Shown here piece by piece: positions 34,115 to 42,619 of a stretch of 64,000 bases of DNA. Under the pieces are notes generated by a model. The model searched no databases, had not been told where the DNA came from, and saw only the letters and a program-made list of their open reading frames with translations. Position 1 is the stretch's first letter. Each line of letters starts with the position of its first letter. Where the stretch lies: assembly GCF_000311725.1 (NCBI RefSeq), contig NZ_HE978512.1, positions 199,893 to 263,892 of the forward strand, in the 5' to 3' direction. This stretch comes from Robertmurraya massiliosenegalensis JC6. Its GTDB lineage: Bacteria; Bacillota; Bacilli; Bacillales; Cytobacillaceae. The translations under genes were made by a program, and so were the position numbers.

Positions 34115-34354
34115 TTGACCGTTTTATTTGGTTCAATCGAATATTTTGAAAAAGAAATCGTCCAACACATGTCTAACGATCCCTATCGTCATCTATCTGC
34201 TAGTAAACAGTTAGAAGCTTCCTACGAATGGATAAAAGATGAGTTAGCAAATGTTTTTATATGCAGCGAAACAACCAAGAAAGATTTACTAGAAAACCTT
34301 TCGAAAGCTTATGAAAAGGTTAGCGTCTCCATGGAGACATTGACTAAAACTTAA
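34115..34354 (+). CDS. Small helical protein of unknown function
   Basis: The 79-residue frame starts at TTG behind AAAGGGTGATTTATC. The product is mostly alpha-helical (SASKQLEASYEWIKDELAN, KDLLENLSKAYEKVS) with one Cys and no membrane span. A strong terminator follows 33 bases after the stop, supporting a real transcript. Family not recognised. Confidence 0.6.
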   Translation: MTVLFGSIEYFEKEIVQHMSNDPYRHLSASKQLEASYEWIKDELANVFICSETTKKDLLENLSKAYEKVSVSMETLTKT

Positions 34355-34387
34355 CTTAATACGTCCGGATGAATTTCATAAAATCGG

Positions 34388-34441
34388 TAAGGCTTTACAG
34401 ACAAGATTTCACAAAGGCTCTTGTCTGTAAAGCCTTATTTA
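34388..34441 (+). terminator. Strong terminator, 19-bp perfect stem
   Basis: TAAGGCTTTACAGACAAGA (34388-34406) pairs perfectly with 34419-34437, followed by TTTATT. It closes the small-gene cluster. Confidence 0.85.
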
Positions 34442-34563
34442 TTGATTCAAACTCGGGATTCGGATTCATTTGGATATTAACCGATACATGATTCGTACGC
34501 TTTAGATATTAATTATACGTTAGTGTTCTGAGAAGACCGTGAGCCGGCTGAACCTTAGAAATG

Positions 34564-34674
34564 CGCAATCAGCCTGGAATCGTGCGCAATTATTACGAAA
34601 AGACCCGCAATGACCTTGAAATCGTACGCAATTATCCGCAAAACACCCGCAATGATGCCGAAAAGACCCGCAAT
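34564..34674. repeat. 21-bp phased CGCAAT array (locus C)
   Basis: CGCAA cores start at 34564, 34585, 34606, 34627, 34648 and 34669, exactly 21 bp apart, alternating GCGCAAT/ACGCAAT and CCCGCAAT as in locus B. A chance extra CGCAA lies out of phase at 34637. It lies in the convergent gap after the small plus-strand gene, with core orientation as in locus B. Confidence 0.88.
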
Positions 34675-34785
34675 CAATGCTGTCAGGGGAGGTTGAACAG
34701 CCCAAGCCTACAGCACTTACCCAAAACTTCATACAAAAAAAGTGCTCAACCTGCCAACAAACTGACAAATTAAACACCTTTCCCA

Positions 34786-35316
34786 CTAGCCTAACACAAG
34801 GGCGCCATATGCGAGTGCCCCAGCAATGACATAAGCGGGGTGAACCTTCATTTTTTCCATTAAAACAAAGCTCAGTCCACCAATAAATAGCGTTTGCCAA
34901 ATCCCTACTCCTTCGTAGGCAGAAAAGAAGAAATCATACGTCATGATTCCGAGCAAAACAGCGATGACAGGACGAATGTAAATCGTCATCCATTTTACCT
35001 TTGGCGATTCCTTAAATTTCATTAATAGCCCAAGAAGCGTAATCATAAGAATCAGTGATGGGCCAACTGTCGCAAAAATCGCCACAACTGAACCGAGAAT
35101 GCCACCTTGCTGGAAGCCAATATAACCAGCCATTTTCGTCGCAATGGGGCCTGGTAACGCATTCCCCAGTGCAAGCATTTCACTAAATTCATTTACAGTG
35201 AACCATTCATAACGGTCAACTACTTCATTTTCAATCAATGGAATGGAGGAAGGTCCTCCCCCATACCCAAGTATTCCAGGAATAAAGAAGGCTAAAAAGA
35301 TCTGCCAATAAATCAT
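34786..35316 (-). CDS. Chromate transporter half, C-terminal type
   Basis: The 176-residue membrane protein of the ChrA fold starts FLAFFIPGILGYGGGPSSIPLI and contains the hallmark ALGNALPGPIATKMAGYIGFQ. It is half the length of a fused ChrA and is partnered by the similar gene upstream (4-bp overlap). Split pairs such as B. subtilis YwrA/YwrB act together as chromate exporters. Because it sits beside a YwrD-like gene, orthology to that cluster is likely. Confidence 0.88.
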   Translation of the reverse strand: MIYWQIFLAFFIPGILGYGGGPSSIPLIENEVVDRYEWFTVNEFSEMLALGNALPGPIATKMAGYIGFQQGGILGSVVAIFATVGPSLILMITLLGLLMKFKESPKVKWMTIYIRPVIAVLLGIMTYDFFFSAYEGVGIWQTLFIGGLSFVLMEKMKVHPAYVIAGALAYGALVLG

Positions 35317-35891
35317 GCTCCTTCTGCCTCCTTCTTCTTTTCCTTAGTCATAGAATCTTTTTTCCATAGTGCCGCAATTAATAAAATCACAATAATAATA
35401 GCAGGATGAATATGTAGAAATTCCAATACAATTAAGCTCACAATAATAAAAACAATGGACCACTTCAAGCCAAGCTTAGAGCCGGTCGATTTTTTCACAA
35501 AGTCCCATGTCAATGATCCGAGCATCACCATCACGACCGGAACAACAGCCATTGACATACCATGCACCCATGGTTGATCCTTGTAAGCATTTAGAGCCGT
35601 CAAAAGAACAATAATCATAATAATCGACGGAACGATCGAGGCGAGAATTGCGTTCACCATCCCAAAAATTCCACCTAAACGATACCCGATATAACCGGCC
35701 ATTTTTGTGTTAATTGGACCTGGAAGGGCGTTGGCTAAAGCTAGGATATCTCCAAACTCATCGGAATCCATCCATTTAAACGTATCCACAACCTCCTTAT
35801 GCACGAGTGGAATAGCGGAAGGACCTCCTCCAAATCCTAGAATTCCAGAACGGAAAAAGGCAATAAAAATATGTAGCTGCTGTTTCATCAT
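35313..35891 (-). CDS. Chromate transporter half, N-terminal type
   Basis: The protein has about 192 residues from the ATG behind AAAGGTGG; an upstream TTG would place that ribosome site inside the frame. It has the same fold as its partner: RSGILGFGGGPSAIPLV and ALANALPGPINTKMAGYIGYR. Residues 1-175 span the membrane about six times and end in a charged tail. The two halves overlap by 4 bp and probably form a heterodimer. Confidence 0.88.
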   Translation of the reverse strand: MMKQQLHIFIAFFRSGILGFGGGPSAIPLVHKEVVDTFKWMDSDEFGDILALANALPGPINTKMAGYIGYRLGGIFGMVNAILASIVPSIIMIIVLLTALNAYKDQPWVHGMSMAVVPVVMVMLGSLTWDFVKKSTGSKLGLKWSIVFIIVSLIVLEFLHIHPAIIIVILLIAALWKKDSMTKEKKKEAEGA

Positions 35892-35956
35892 TTTAAAAAT
35901 ACCACCTTTCAAAAGGCTTGTGATCTACTTGCGACCACAAACCTTCCCATACCAGT

Positions 35957-37567
35957 TTACCACGCCGCAATCGATCCGTCTGTCCTTGATTCCGTACCAC
36001 CCATCAACACACCTGTTTCCGGATTGCGCCAAATGATTTGTCCGCGGCCAAAGCCGCCTGTGTCAACTGTCGTTTCAATTTGGTGACCTTTTCGCACCAA
36101 GCCCTGCGCTAAATGATTTGGAAAACCAGGCTCCACTTGAACCTTTTTATCCCCTACCCACTGCCAACGCGGTGCATCTAACGCAGCCTGTGGATTCAAG
36201 TCAAAATCAATCGTATTCATGATCACTTGCATATGGCCCTGTGGTTGCATATAACCACCCATCACACCGAATGGACCGACAGCTTGATCGTCCTTCGTCA
36301 AGAAACCTGGAATAATCGTGTGATACGTCTTCTTCCCAGGCTTCAATGCGTTCGGGTGCTCTGGATTAAGGGAAAAATCATGTCCACGATTCTGCAGGGA
36401 AATCCCTGTTCCCGGTACAACAAGGCCAGAACCAAAGCCCATATAATTACTTTGAATGAAGGAAACCATATTGCCTTCTCCATCTGCAGTTGCTAAATAC
36501 ACTGTTCCGCCTCGAGGTGGAGCATATGGCGTTGGATCAATGGCTTGATCGCCAATTTGCGCACGTCGTGATTGACCATATTCATCAGATAATAGTTCTT
36601 CTACTCTCACAGGCATATCTCGTGGATCGGTGATAAATGCTTTTCCATCTGTATAAGCGAGCTTCATCGCTTCGATTTGCTTATGGTACGTCTCAAGCGT
36701 ATCTTTTCCTGCGAAATCAAACCCTCTAGCAATATTTAAAGCTAAAAGCGCTACTAACCCTTGCCCATTTGGCGGAATCTCCCACACATCATAGCCACGA
36801 TAGTTGACCTTGATTGGTTGCACCCACTCAGCCTTATAGTCAGCGAGGTCTTCTTTAGAAAGAAAACCATGATATTTTTTGGAAAATTGATCGATTTTCT
36901 CGGCTAGCTCTCCACGATAGAAACTTTCCCCGTCCGTTTCAGCGATGGAGCGAAGAGTGGATGCATGACCCGGAGACTTCCAAATCTCACCAACTTGTGG
37001 TGCTCTTCCATCTGGAGCAAAGGTCTCAAACCAATGTTGAAATTCTTCTTCTGTTAGTTTTTGCTTATAATTTCGATATGCAACAGCCCAATATTTACCG
37101 AGAATTGGCGTTAACGGATAGCCATTTTCCGCATAATCAATGGCTGGAGCTAACACCTCTTTGAGTGAAAGTTTCCCAAAGCGTTTCGATAATTCAGCCC
37201 AAGCTGAAGGTGCGCCAGGAACAGTGACCGGAATTAAACCATGAGTCGGCATTTTTTCATGGCCTCTCTCTTTCACCGCTTCAATGCTAATCGATTTTGG
37301 AGATGGACCACTTCCATTTAAACCGTGAAGCTCCCCCTTCGTCCAAACAAGGGCAAATGCATCACTTCCGATTCCATTAGAAGTTGGCTCAACTACAGTT
37401 AACGTCGCCGCTGTAGCGATGGCTGCATCAATGGCATTGCCACCTTTTTTCAAAATATCAAGGCCCGCTTGTGCCGCTAATGGTTGTGAAGTGGCGACCA
37501 TTCCTCGATTCGCGATCACGGACGTTCGTTGCGACTGGTATGGATAATTTAAAAAATCAAACTTCAT
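35957..37567 (-). CDS. ywrD: Gamma-glutamyltransferase-like protein (YwrD)
   Basis: The 536-residue protein of the Ntn-hydrolase GGT family has N-terminal GMVATSQPLAAQAGLDILKKGGNAIDAA, the cleavage and nucleophile region PPRGGTVYLATADGEGNMVSF (Thr nucleophile), and a C-terminal substrate loop GFGRGQIIWRN. No signal peptide is seen, so it is cytoplasmic like YwrD. It cleaves or transfers gamma-glutamyl groups, possibly from glutathione-like substrates. Confidence 0.9.
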   Translation of the reverse strand: MKFDFLNYPYQSQRTSVIANRGMVATSQPLAAQAGLDILKKGGNAIDAAIATAATLTVVEPTSNGIGSDAFALVWTKGELHGLNGSGPSPKSISIEAVKERGHEKMPTHGLIPVTVPGAPSAWAELSKRFGKLSLKEVLAPAIDYAENGYPLTPILGKYWAVAYRNYKQKLTEEEFQHWFETFAPDGRAPQVGEIWKSPGHASTLRSIAETDGESFYRGELAEKIDQFSKKYHGFLSKEDLADYKAEWVQPIKVNYRGYDVWEIPPNGQGLVALLALNIARGFDFAGKDTLETYHKQIEAMKLAYTDGKAFITDPRDMPVRVEELLSDEYGQSRRAQIGDQAIDPTPYAPPRGGTVYLATADGEGNMVSFIQSNYMGFGSGLVVPGTGISLQNRGHDFSLNPEHPNALKPGKKTYHTIIPGFLTKDDQAVGPFGVMGGYMQPQGHMQVIMNTIDFDLNPQAALDAPRWQWVGDKKVQVEPGFPNHLAQGLVRKGHQIETTVDTGGFGRGQIIWRNPETGVLMGGTESRTDGSIAAW

Positions 37568-37774
37568 ATGTATAGCTCCCCCTTTATCGTAGGCCCTGTT
37601 CTCAGACTATGACGCAAATTGTTTCGAAATGCGTACGATTGCCTAAATGAGCACCAAGACCTTCCTTATTATTAAGAAAAATACGAAAAATCCGCATATT
37701 TATATTGTAATAGACTAGGGGGAGAAGTACAATTAGAGGATTTTTTTGGAAATACAGTTATGGGAAATGGTGGA

Positions 37775-37886
37775 TTGCGGGGGTTTTCAGAGTTATTGCG
37801 GGGGTTTGGGCCATAATTGCGGGCTTTTTGGAAAAGATTGCGGGTACATTGGTGATAATTGCGGGTAAATCCAAGTTCATTGCGGA
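37775..37886. repeat. 21-bp phased TTGCGG array (locus D)
   Basis: TTGCGG starts at 37775, 37796, 37817, 37838, 37859 and 37880, exactly 21 bp apart. The invariant core is ATTGCGGG, with 13 unrelated bases between. The last copy is ATTGCGGATTTCGT, as in locus A. It lies between the ggt start and the four-palindrome element copy 2. Confidence 0.9.
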
Positions 37887-37918
37887 TTTCGTAGTTTCTA
37901 ATGGGAAGACAATCTAGA

Positions 37919-37945
37919 GAAAAAAATTCCTACAAAATGTAGGAA
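37919..37945 (-). terminator. Orphan terminator between repeats D and I
   Basis: On the minus strand TTCCTACA pairs perfectly with TGTAGGAA around TTT, followed by TTTTTTT. No gene ends here, so it must stop either hpf read-through or a transcript of the four-palindrome element. Confidence 0.75.
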
Positions 37946-37984
37946 GCTCTGGTTTGTCTTGTTCGCTCCAAACATCTATCACCC

Positions 37985-38171
37985 TTAAGCGGAGTTTTTC
38001 CTGTTATCTCCTCAACGGGAGTCCCTTTTAGGTGAAATAACGGAAGATTTTCCGCTTATGGAGAACAAAATCGTTTATTTTGGCATTTTTTGAGAGAATA
38101 GCAGGAAATTTTCCTGTTATGTCGGCTATTTTTCATGATGCTAGCTCATTAAGCGGAATTCTTCCTGTTAT
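37985..38171. repeat. Four-palindrome intergenic element, copy 2 (locus I)
   Basis: Four 23-bp palindromic units start at 37985, 38037, 38098 and 38149. Spacings 52, 61 and 51 are identical to copy 1 at 19214-19400. Units read as ATAACGGAAGATTTTCCGCT-like. Intervening sequence shares islands such as AAAATCG and GAACAAAATCG with copy 1. It lies between the hpf terminator and an orphan minus-strand terminator. Confidence 0.8.
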
Positions 38172-38240
38172 TTTTTCATCCCGATATTCCTCGTATACGA
38201 ACATTAAGTCGAGGGAATTTATATATTGCTAGATAGGAAC

Positions 38241-38280
38241 AAAAAACCGCATTCCCCGTACTGTACTTGGGAATGCGGTC
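38241..38280 (-). terminator. Terminator of hpf
   Basis: On the minus strand ACCGCATTCCC pairs with GGGAATGCGGT around AAGTACAGTACG, followed by TTTTTTG. It directly follows the hpf stop codon. Confidence 0.9.
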
Positions 38281-38292
38281 AACTATCTTCGA

Positions 38293-38847
38293 TTATTGTG
38301 CTTCAATTAAACCATAACGGCCGTCCTTACGTTTGTACACCACATTAGTGAGGTTTGTTTCCGCATTGGTGAAAACGTAGAAGTTATGACCTAACATATT
38401 CATTTGAAGAATCGCTTCTTCGCTATCCATTGGCTTTAGGTCAAAGCTTTTTTGACGAACGACTTCAAGATCTTCTTGCTCTTCTTCCGTCGCAACAGCG
38501 CCAGGCTCTTCAAAGTTTGCGAAGAAATTATTGACGCCGCCTTTTTCACGGAACTTACGGTTTACTTTTGTTTTATGTTTACGAATTTGTCGCTCTAATT
38601 TATCTGTAATTAAATCAATCGCTGCATACATATCATCATGAATTTCCTCTGCCCGTAATACAAGATTTGGCATTGGAATGGTCACTTCTACCTTGGATCT
38701 CTTGTCATTGTAGGTCTTTAAGTTAACATTAACATTCGCATCAGGAGTTTCAGTAAAATACCTTTCGAGTTTAGCAATTTTCTTTTCAACATACTCTCTA
38801 ATTGCTGGAGTTACCTCAATGTTTTCTCCACGTACGTTAAAATTCAT
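38293..38847 (-). CDS. hpf: Ribosome hibernation promoting factor, long form
   Basis: The 184-residue protein has an N-terminal S30AE domain (MNFNVRGENIEVTPAIREYV) and the C-terminal dimerisation domain of long HPF (residues about 125-184, KSFDLKPMDSEEAILQMNM). It dimerises 70S ribosomes into inactive 100S particles in stationary phase and stress. Position near secA and flagellar genes matches B. subtilis yvyD. Ribosome site AAAAGGAGGAG. Confidence 0.95.
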   Translation of the reverse strand: MNFNVRGENIEVTPAIREYVEKKIAKLERYFTETPDANVNVNLKTYNDKRSKVEVTIPMPNLVLRAEEIHDDMYAAIDLITDKLERQIRKHKTKVNRKFREKGGVNNFFANFEEPGAVATEEEQEDLEVVRQKSFDLKPMDSEEAILQMNMLGHNFYVFTNAETNLTNVVYKRKDGRYGLIEAQ

Positions 38848-39098
38848 AAGTGAACTCCTCCTTTTCGATTATCCTTCACCTATCAATCCTTGTCTACTGG
38901 TCACCATCACGGCACCAGAAACAAAAGACTTAACACTATAGCCTCTTTAAAAAAGACTATATAGTACATTTCTATTTTAACCCAACAAACTCCTGCTAAA
39001 ACGGTAAAAAAGGTTTAAAAAGTTTGTCGAATTGGTGAATGGACGCTCAATGGATATTCTATAACATCTTACTTGATTAAACCATCATCAAATTGTAC

Positions 39099-39536
39099 CT
39101 AAGTGTAAATATTAATCAGAATTCCTTTAATTTCCCCAACAAGATCGGCAATATTAAGTCCCACTTTTTCTTTTTCTAAAACCTCATTTGTTAAGTCAAT
39201 TAGTTTTTTATCTACTTCTTTTACAATTCTGTGAGTCCTTGTTGAACCACGATGATTAAAGCTGAAATTCTCTGATAATTCTAAACCATTATCTACAACC
39301 TCTTTTAAAAAATCACGAACCATTTTCTTATACTTACGCAAATTATCGACAGTTTGGTTTTCAGTAAGCATCTTCCCCTGCTTCTCGATCTCATTTACCT
39401 TTTTTGTCAAGCGATCATAAGTAATCACACTTCGTTCACGGTTCATCACAGATTGAAATTGAATAGATTCCTTCGAAAATGGCTCTTGAGATTTTACCTG
39501 TCCGGATAATGTACTTTTTATACGACTGACTTCCAT
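39099..39536 (-). CDS. yaaR: YaaR-family (DUF327) protein
   Basis: The 145-residue, highly charged helical protein ends with NIADLVGEIKGILINIYT and contains RKYKKMVRDFLKEVVDNGLEL and RTHRIVKEVDKKLIDL, features of YaaR/DUF327. Function is unknown. Position among flagellar genes is noteworthy, as B. subtilis yaaR is elsewhere. The gap to the next gene (about 160 bp) holds no clear site. Confidence 0.8.
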   Translation of the reverse strand: MEVSRIKSTLSGQVKSQEPFSKESIQFQSVMNRERSVITYDRLTKKVNEIEKQGKMLTENQTVDNLRKYKKMVRDFLKEVVDNGLELSENFSFNHRGSTRTHRIVKEVDKKLIDLTNEVLEKEKVGLNIADLVGEIKGILINIYT

Positions 39537-39700
39537 TCCCTATCACCTAATTCATAAATATATAATACAGTTTTTGCAAACATTATTTTCTCTTTTCCAA
39601 ATTCCTCAATTGCAAGTGAAGTATAGATTATTGTAACAGGAAGCTTTCGTCACAATTAATCCTTTTATAAAACTAAGACAGTATCAGGAGAGAGCATTAG

Positions 39701-39994
39701 CTAATAACTACGCTCAAGTTCATCCAATAATAATAAGGTTTGTGCAATCATTGCATAAATCTGCGGTGGAACCGACTCTCCCATATCTACACTTAACAAC
39801 ATATTCATTAAAACTTCATCTTCTTGTAGCTCAATCTTATTTTCCTTGGCTAGATTCACTATTTTTTTGGCAACCTTACTAGAAACCTTGATTCCCTCGC
39901 TAGCCCTTGTACCTTGATTATATCGAATTAATGCCTTAGATGAACTACTTATTTTTTCGCCATTTTTTGGAAGGAAGTTTTTTGATTTCATCAT
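39701..39994 (-). CDS. ylqH: FlhB C-terminal-domain homologue (YlqH/FlhX type)
   Basis: The 97-residue protein resembles the cytoplasmic domain of the flagellar export switch FlhB without its membrane part: ALIRYNQGTRASEGIKVSSK, then VPPQIYAMIAQTLLLLDEL. The NPTH cleavage motif is absent, as in YlqH. In B. subtilis ylqH follows ylqG, a FliK-like gene, exactly as here (4-bp overlap), so the pair probably modulates export specificity or hook length. Confidence 0.8.
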   Translation of the reverse strand: MMKSKNFLPKNGEKISSSSKALIRYNQGTRASEGIKVSSKVAKKIVNLAKENKIELQEDEVLMNMLLSVDMGESVPPQIYAMIAQTLLLLDELERSY

Positions 39995-41991
39995 ATTGTT
40001 ATATCATACCCTTTACTTTCATTTTCGAGTTGGTTTTTTACTAAAGCTTTTTCCTGTACCGTGGAGCCGTTCTGTTGTTCTAGCGGTTTGACCTTCATAT
40101 GGTTTAAATTGTAGCCAATTTGTCCAAAACGTTCTTGTGTGATCTCTGTAAACTCCGCTATCTTTTCACTGAGATTATCTTTATTACTTTTAAAAGTAAG
40201 GGAAACATTTTTCTCAGATGCAGACATTAAGACACCAACGTCACCTAGCTTTTTAGTGTGTAAAACAAAATAAATTGTACAGTTTTCCCAATCCAGCTTA
40301 TCTTCCTCGTTTCTAGAGTTTACATATATTTTAATGTCTTCAACTTGCTTATCCATCATATATGGTAATTGGAAAAACAAACTTTGTTCTCCTGTGGAAG
40401 TTTGCTTACTTAATAATTGTTGTCCTGAAATACTGTTCACTACCTGTTCAATTGATTGTTTTTGATTTGCTTTGGTAGTCTCATCTTTCATCATTTTTAG
40501 TAAAATGGATTTCAAATTCTCAGCTTGTTGTTCATTCGCTGGAGTACCCGTCTTTGATATTAGAGAGTAACCGACTTCCCGTTCATTTGATAAACCTATT
40601 TTATTAATAGCTTCATACATTAGTCTTGGAGAAGGTTCTCCATTTGGAAAAGGCTTAACAACTTTCTCCACTGTATTCCCTAATTGTCTTAGCAAATGCT
40701 CCTCTGTAGAATATTTATTCGAAATAAAATGTTTCATTTTTACTTCTGATGGCTTAAATAAAAGCTTTTCAACCATACCTTTTACTTCTCTTACAGCTTT
40801 ACTAGCCTCTGTCACATCACCTTTTGCTAAAAGCTTTTTAGCATCAGCTAATTGCGAACTTGCTACTAGCAATTTTTTTTCTGTTACCATATCTGTGTAA
40901 AGGAGAAAATCACCTTTTAATATTGCTTTATCAAGTTTATGAATCGTTGACTCTAAAACTTGTTTAACATTTGTTTGATTGATTGGGGTTCTATTTTCCA
41001 GTATTCTCAAAGTATTCTCTAAATTTCTAGTTACATCTTGTTTTAATGCTTTAAAATCGAGAGTCATTTGAGACAAATTCTTTGTGATTTCCGTAACGAT
41101 TACATTGATTGATTCTGGTTTTTGCACTAACAAGGATTCATTTATATAATTATTTTCTACTTTAGCTAAATCACTCATTGCCTGATTTGGTGTATTAGTT
41201 GCAAATCTATTCTTAATCAAAATCCCATCTTGATTTTGATCTACATTTTCACTATCTTGAGGGATCATTTGCTTTATATTCTCAGTTAACGAGGCAAAGT
41301 CAACTTCCATTCCATACTTAGAAGCCTCAGTAAAAGCTCTTATGATCATATTTTTTGTTGAATCGTCCAACTCATTTTCATTCGATAATTCTTTTGCAAT
41401 ATGATTAACCTCTGCAAGCTCTACTTTGAAATTTTTATCTCCTCCCAAATTAGAAGAGGCTTTCAAAGTAGAAATGATTTCTTCCAATAACGACGAGAAT
41501 GTATTACCATGTAAAGCTTCATGTACTGATTTAATCGTTGCTGCAGATAACGGTATTTGTTTATGAAGCATGGTCTGTAAGGTTTTCTGTCTTTGTTCGA
41601 AGTTTCCTTGACCATTCGTTAAGTATTCTCTAACTAAAGCAATATTTTCTTTTGACACAGGCATCCCTTTAGCAGCGAAAGCACGAATAGCTTCTTCTAC
41701 AGATCCTTCGACGCCCATCTTTTTACCTAAATCATCGATAGAATTTCGTTCAGTAACTTTTGCTGTAATAACCCCATCAGCAGACTTGCCTGTTATCTCG
41801 ATCGTGACCACACCTTCTTTCGGTACAGTCCCTTCAAACTTCACCATTGAATCATGACCTTTAACTGAGACAATTGCTTTTTGATTATCCAATCTACTTC
41901 TAATATTAACCTGTAATTGATCTCCTATAATGAAGTTTACATTGGACGAAATATTATTGGACATAACACTGCCCGGAAGTTGAATTTGCAT
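39991..41991 (-). CDS. ylqG: FliK-like flagellar protein (YlqG type)
   Basis: The protein has 666 residues from the ATG behind CGGAG; a GTG 9 bases upstream lies inside that ribosome site. It is low in Trp and Cys, rich in helices and Lys/Glu. The C-terminal region (IYFVLHTKKLGDVGVLMSAS and LTFKSNKDNLSEKI) is the FliK-type core. The middle (residues about 90-520) is probably an extended ruler-like segment. Upstream sequence TCGATAAA with an AT-rich -35 side resembles a sigma-D promoter. Confidence 0.75.
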   Translation of the reverse strand: MQIQLPGSVMSNNISSNVNFIIGDQLQVNIRSRLDNQKAIVSVKGHDSMVKFEGTVPKEGVVTIEITGKSADGVITAKVTERNSIDDLGKKMGVEGSVEEAIRAFAAKGMPVSKENIALVREYLTNGQGNFEQRQKTLQTMLHKQIPLSAATIKSVHEALHGNTFSSLLEEIISTLKASSNLGGDKNFKVELAEVNHIAKELSNENELDDSTKNMIIRAFTEASKYGMEVDFASLTENIKQMIPQDSENVDQNQDGILIKNRFATNTPNQAMSDLAKVENNYINESLLVQKPESINVIVTEITKNLSQMTLDFKALKQDVTRNLENTLRILENRTPINQTNVKQVLESTIHKLDKAILKGDFLLYTDMVTEKKLLVASSQLADAKKLLAKGDVTEASKAVREVKGMVEKLLFKPSEVKMKHFISNKYSTEEHLLRQLGNTVEKVVKPFPNGEPSPRLMYEAINKIGLSNEREVGYSLISKTGTPANEQQAENLKSILLKMMKDETTKANQKQSIEQVVNSISGQQLLSKQTSTGEQSLFFQLPYMMDKQVEDIKIYVNSRNEEDKLDWENCTIYFVLHTKKLGDVGVLMSASEKNVSLTFKSNKDNLSEKIAEFTEITQERFGQIGYNLNHMKVKPLEQQNGSTVQEKALVKNQLENESKGYDITI

Positions 41992-42111
41992 TAGACGCAC
42001 TCCGTTCTAATATTCTTACTTAATTTATCGACAAGAATGAAGAATTTTGAATGTGGAAAGTAAAGGGGGGGATTGTTTAAAAACTTCAACCTCTGTTTTG
42101 CTCTTAAAAAT

Positions 42112-42140
42112 GGAAAACTGACCAAAATAATTTTGGTCAG
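42112..42140 (-). terminator. Terminator of yjfB
   Basis: On the minus strand CTGACCAAAAT pairs perfectly with ATTTTGGTCAG around one A, followed by TTTTCC. Confidence 0.85.
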
Positions 42141-42147
42141 CCTTTTA

Positions 42148-42348
42148 CTACCCTTTTAAATCAATATTTCCACCTAAATGTGGTTCGGCAGCATGTTGAA
42201 GTGCTTGAACATCCGCACTACTCATCATTTTTGCAACAAAATCCCCCTGACCTTCTGCTTGATCCATTGTTTTTTTCATTACGGATAGAGAAGCTTGCTG
42301 CTGCATCTGTCCTTGACTCATGGCCATTGATAATGCTGCAATATCCAT
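42148..42348 (-). CDS. yjfB: YjfB-family motility protein
   Basis: The 66-residue protein begins MDIAALSMAMSQGQMQQQAS and ends PHLGGNIDLKG, both hallmarks of the YjfB family (Motility_YjfB), which is sigma-D controlled in B. subtilis. It is Met- and Gln-rich with no signal peptide. A sigma-D-type promoter lies about 110 bp upstream. Molecular role is unknown. Confidence 0.88.
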   Translation of the reverse strand: MDIAALSMAMSQGQMQQQASLSVMKKTMDQAEGQGDFVAKMMSSADVQALQHAAEPHLGGNIDLKG

Positions 42349-42457
42349 ATAAACACCTCCACATTCTTTATATCGGACAACTCTACTAAAGATTAATCTT
42401 ATTTGAGTTTGTACGATCTATACCGTTTAAGTCTTAAGCCAACAAAAAATTTACTAA

Positions 42458-42484
42458 ATATCGGAAATTTCACTTTATTTTTCA
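42458..42484 (-). promoter_or_regulatory. Sigma-D-type promoter upstream of yjfB
   Basis: On the minus strand CCGATAT (464-458) matches the sigma-D -10 element perfectly; 16 bases upstream TGAA (484-481) stands where TAAA is expected. Confidence 0.5.
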
Positions 42485-42619
42485 AAATGAAACTTCTATT
42501 ATAAATATATAATCTAATTAACATTGTGGCTAACGTGATGACGAAGATCATGTAGCCTATCGTTTTAGTCTACCTTCACACTATTGTGATCAAAATCAAA
42601 TATTAAAGGAGGATTGAAG

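Noticed and set aside
34637-34641. An extra CGCAA copy in locus C
   Set aside because: It is out of the 21-bp phase and is best seen as chance.
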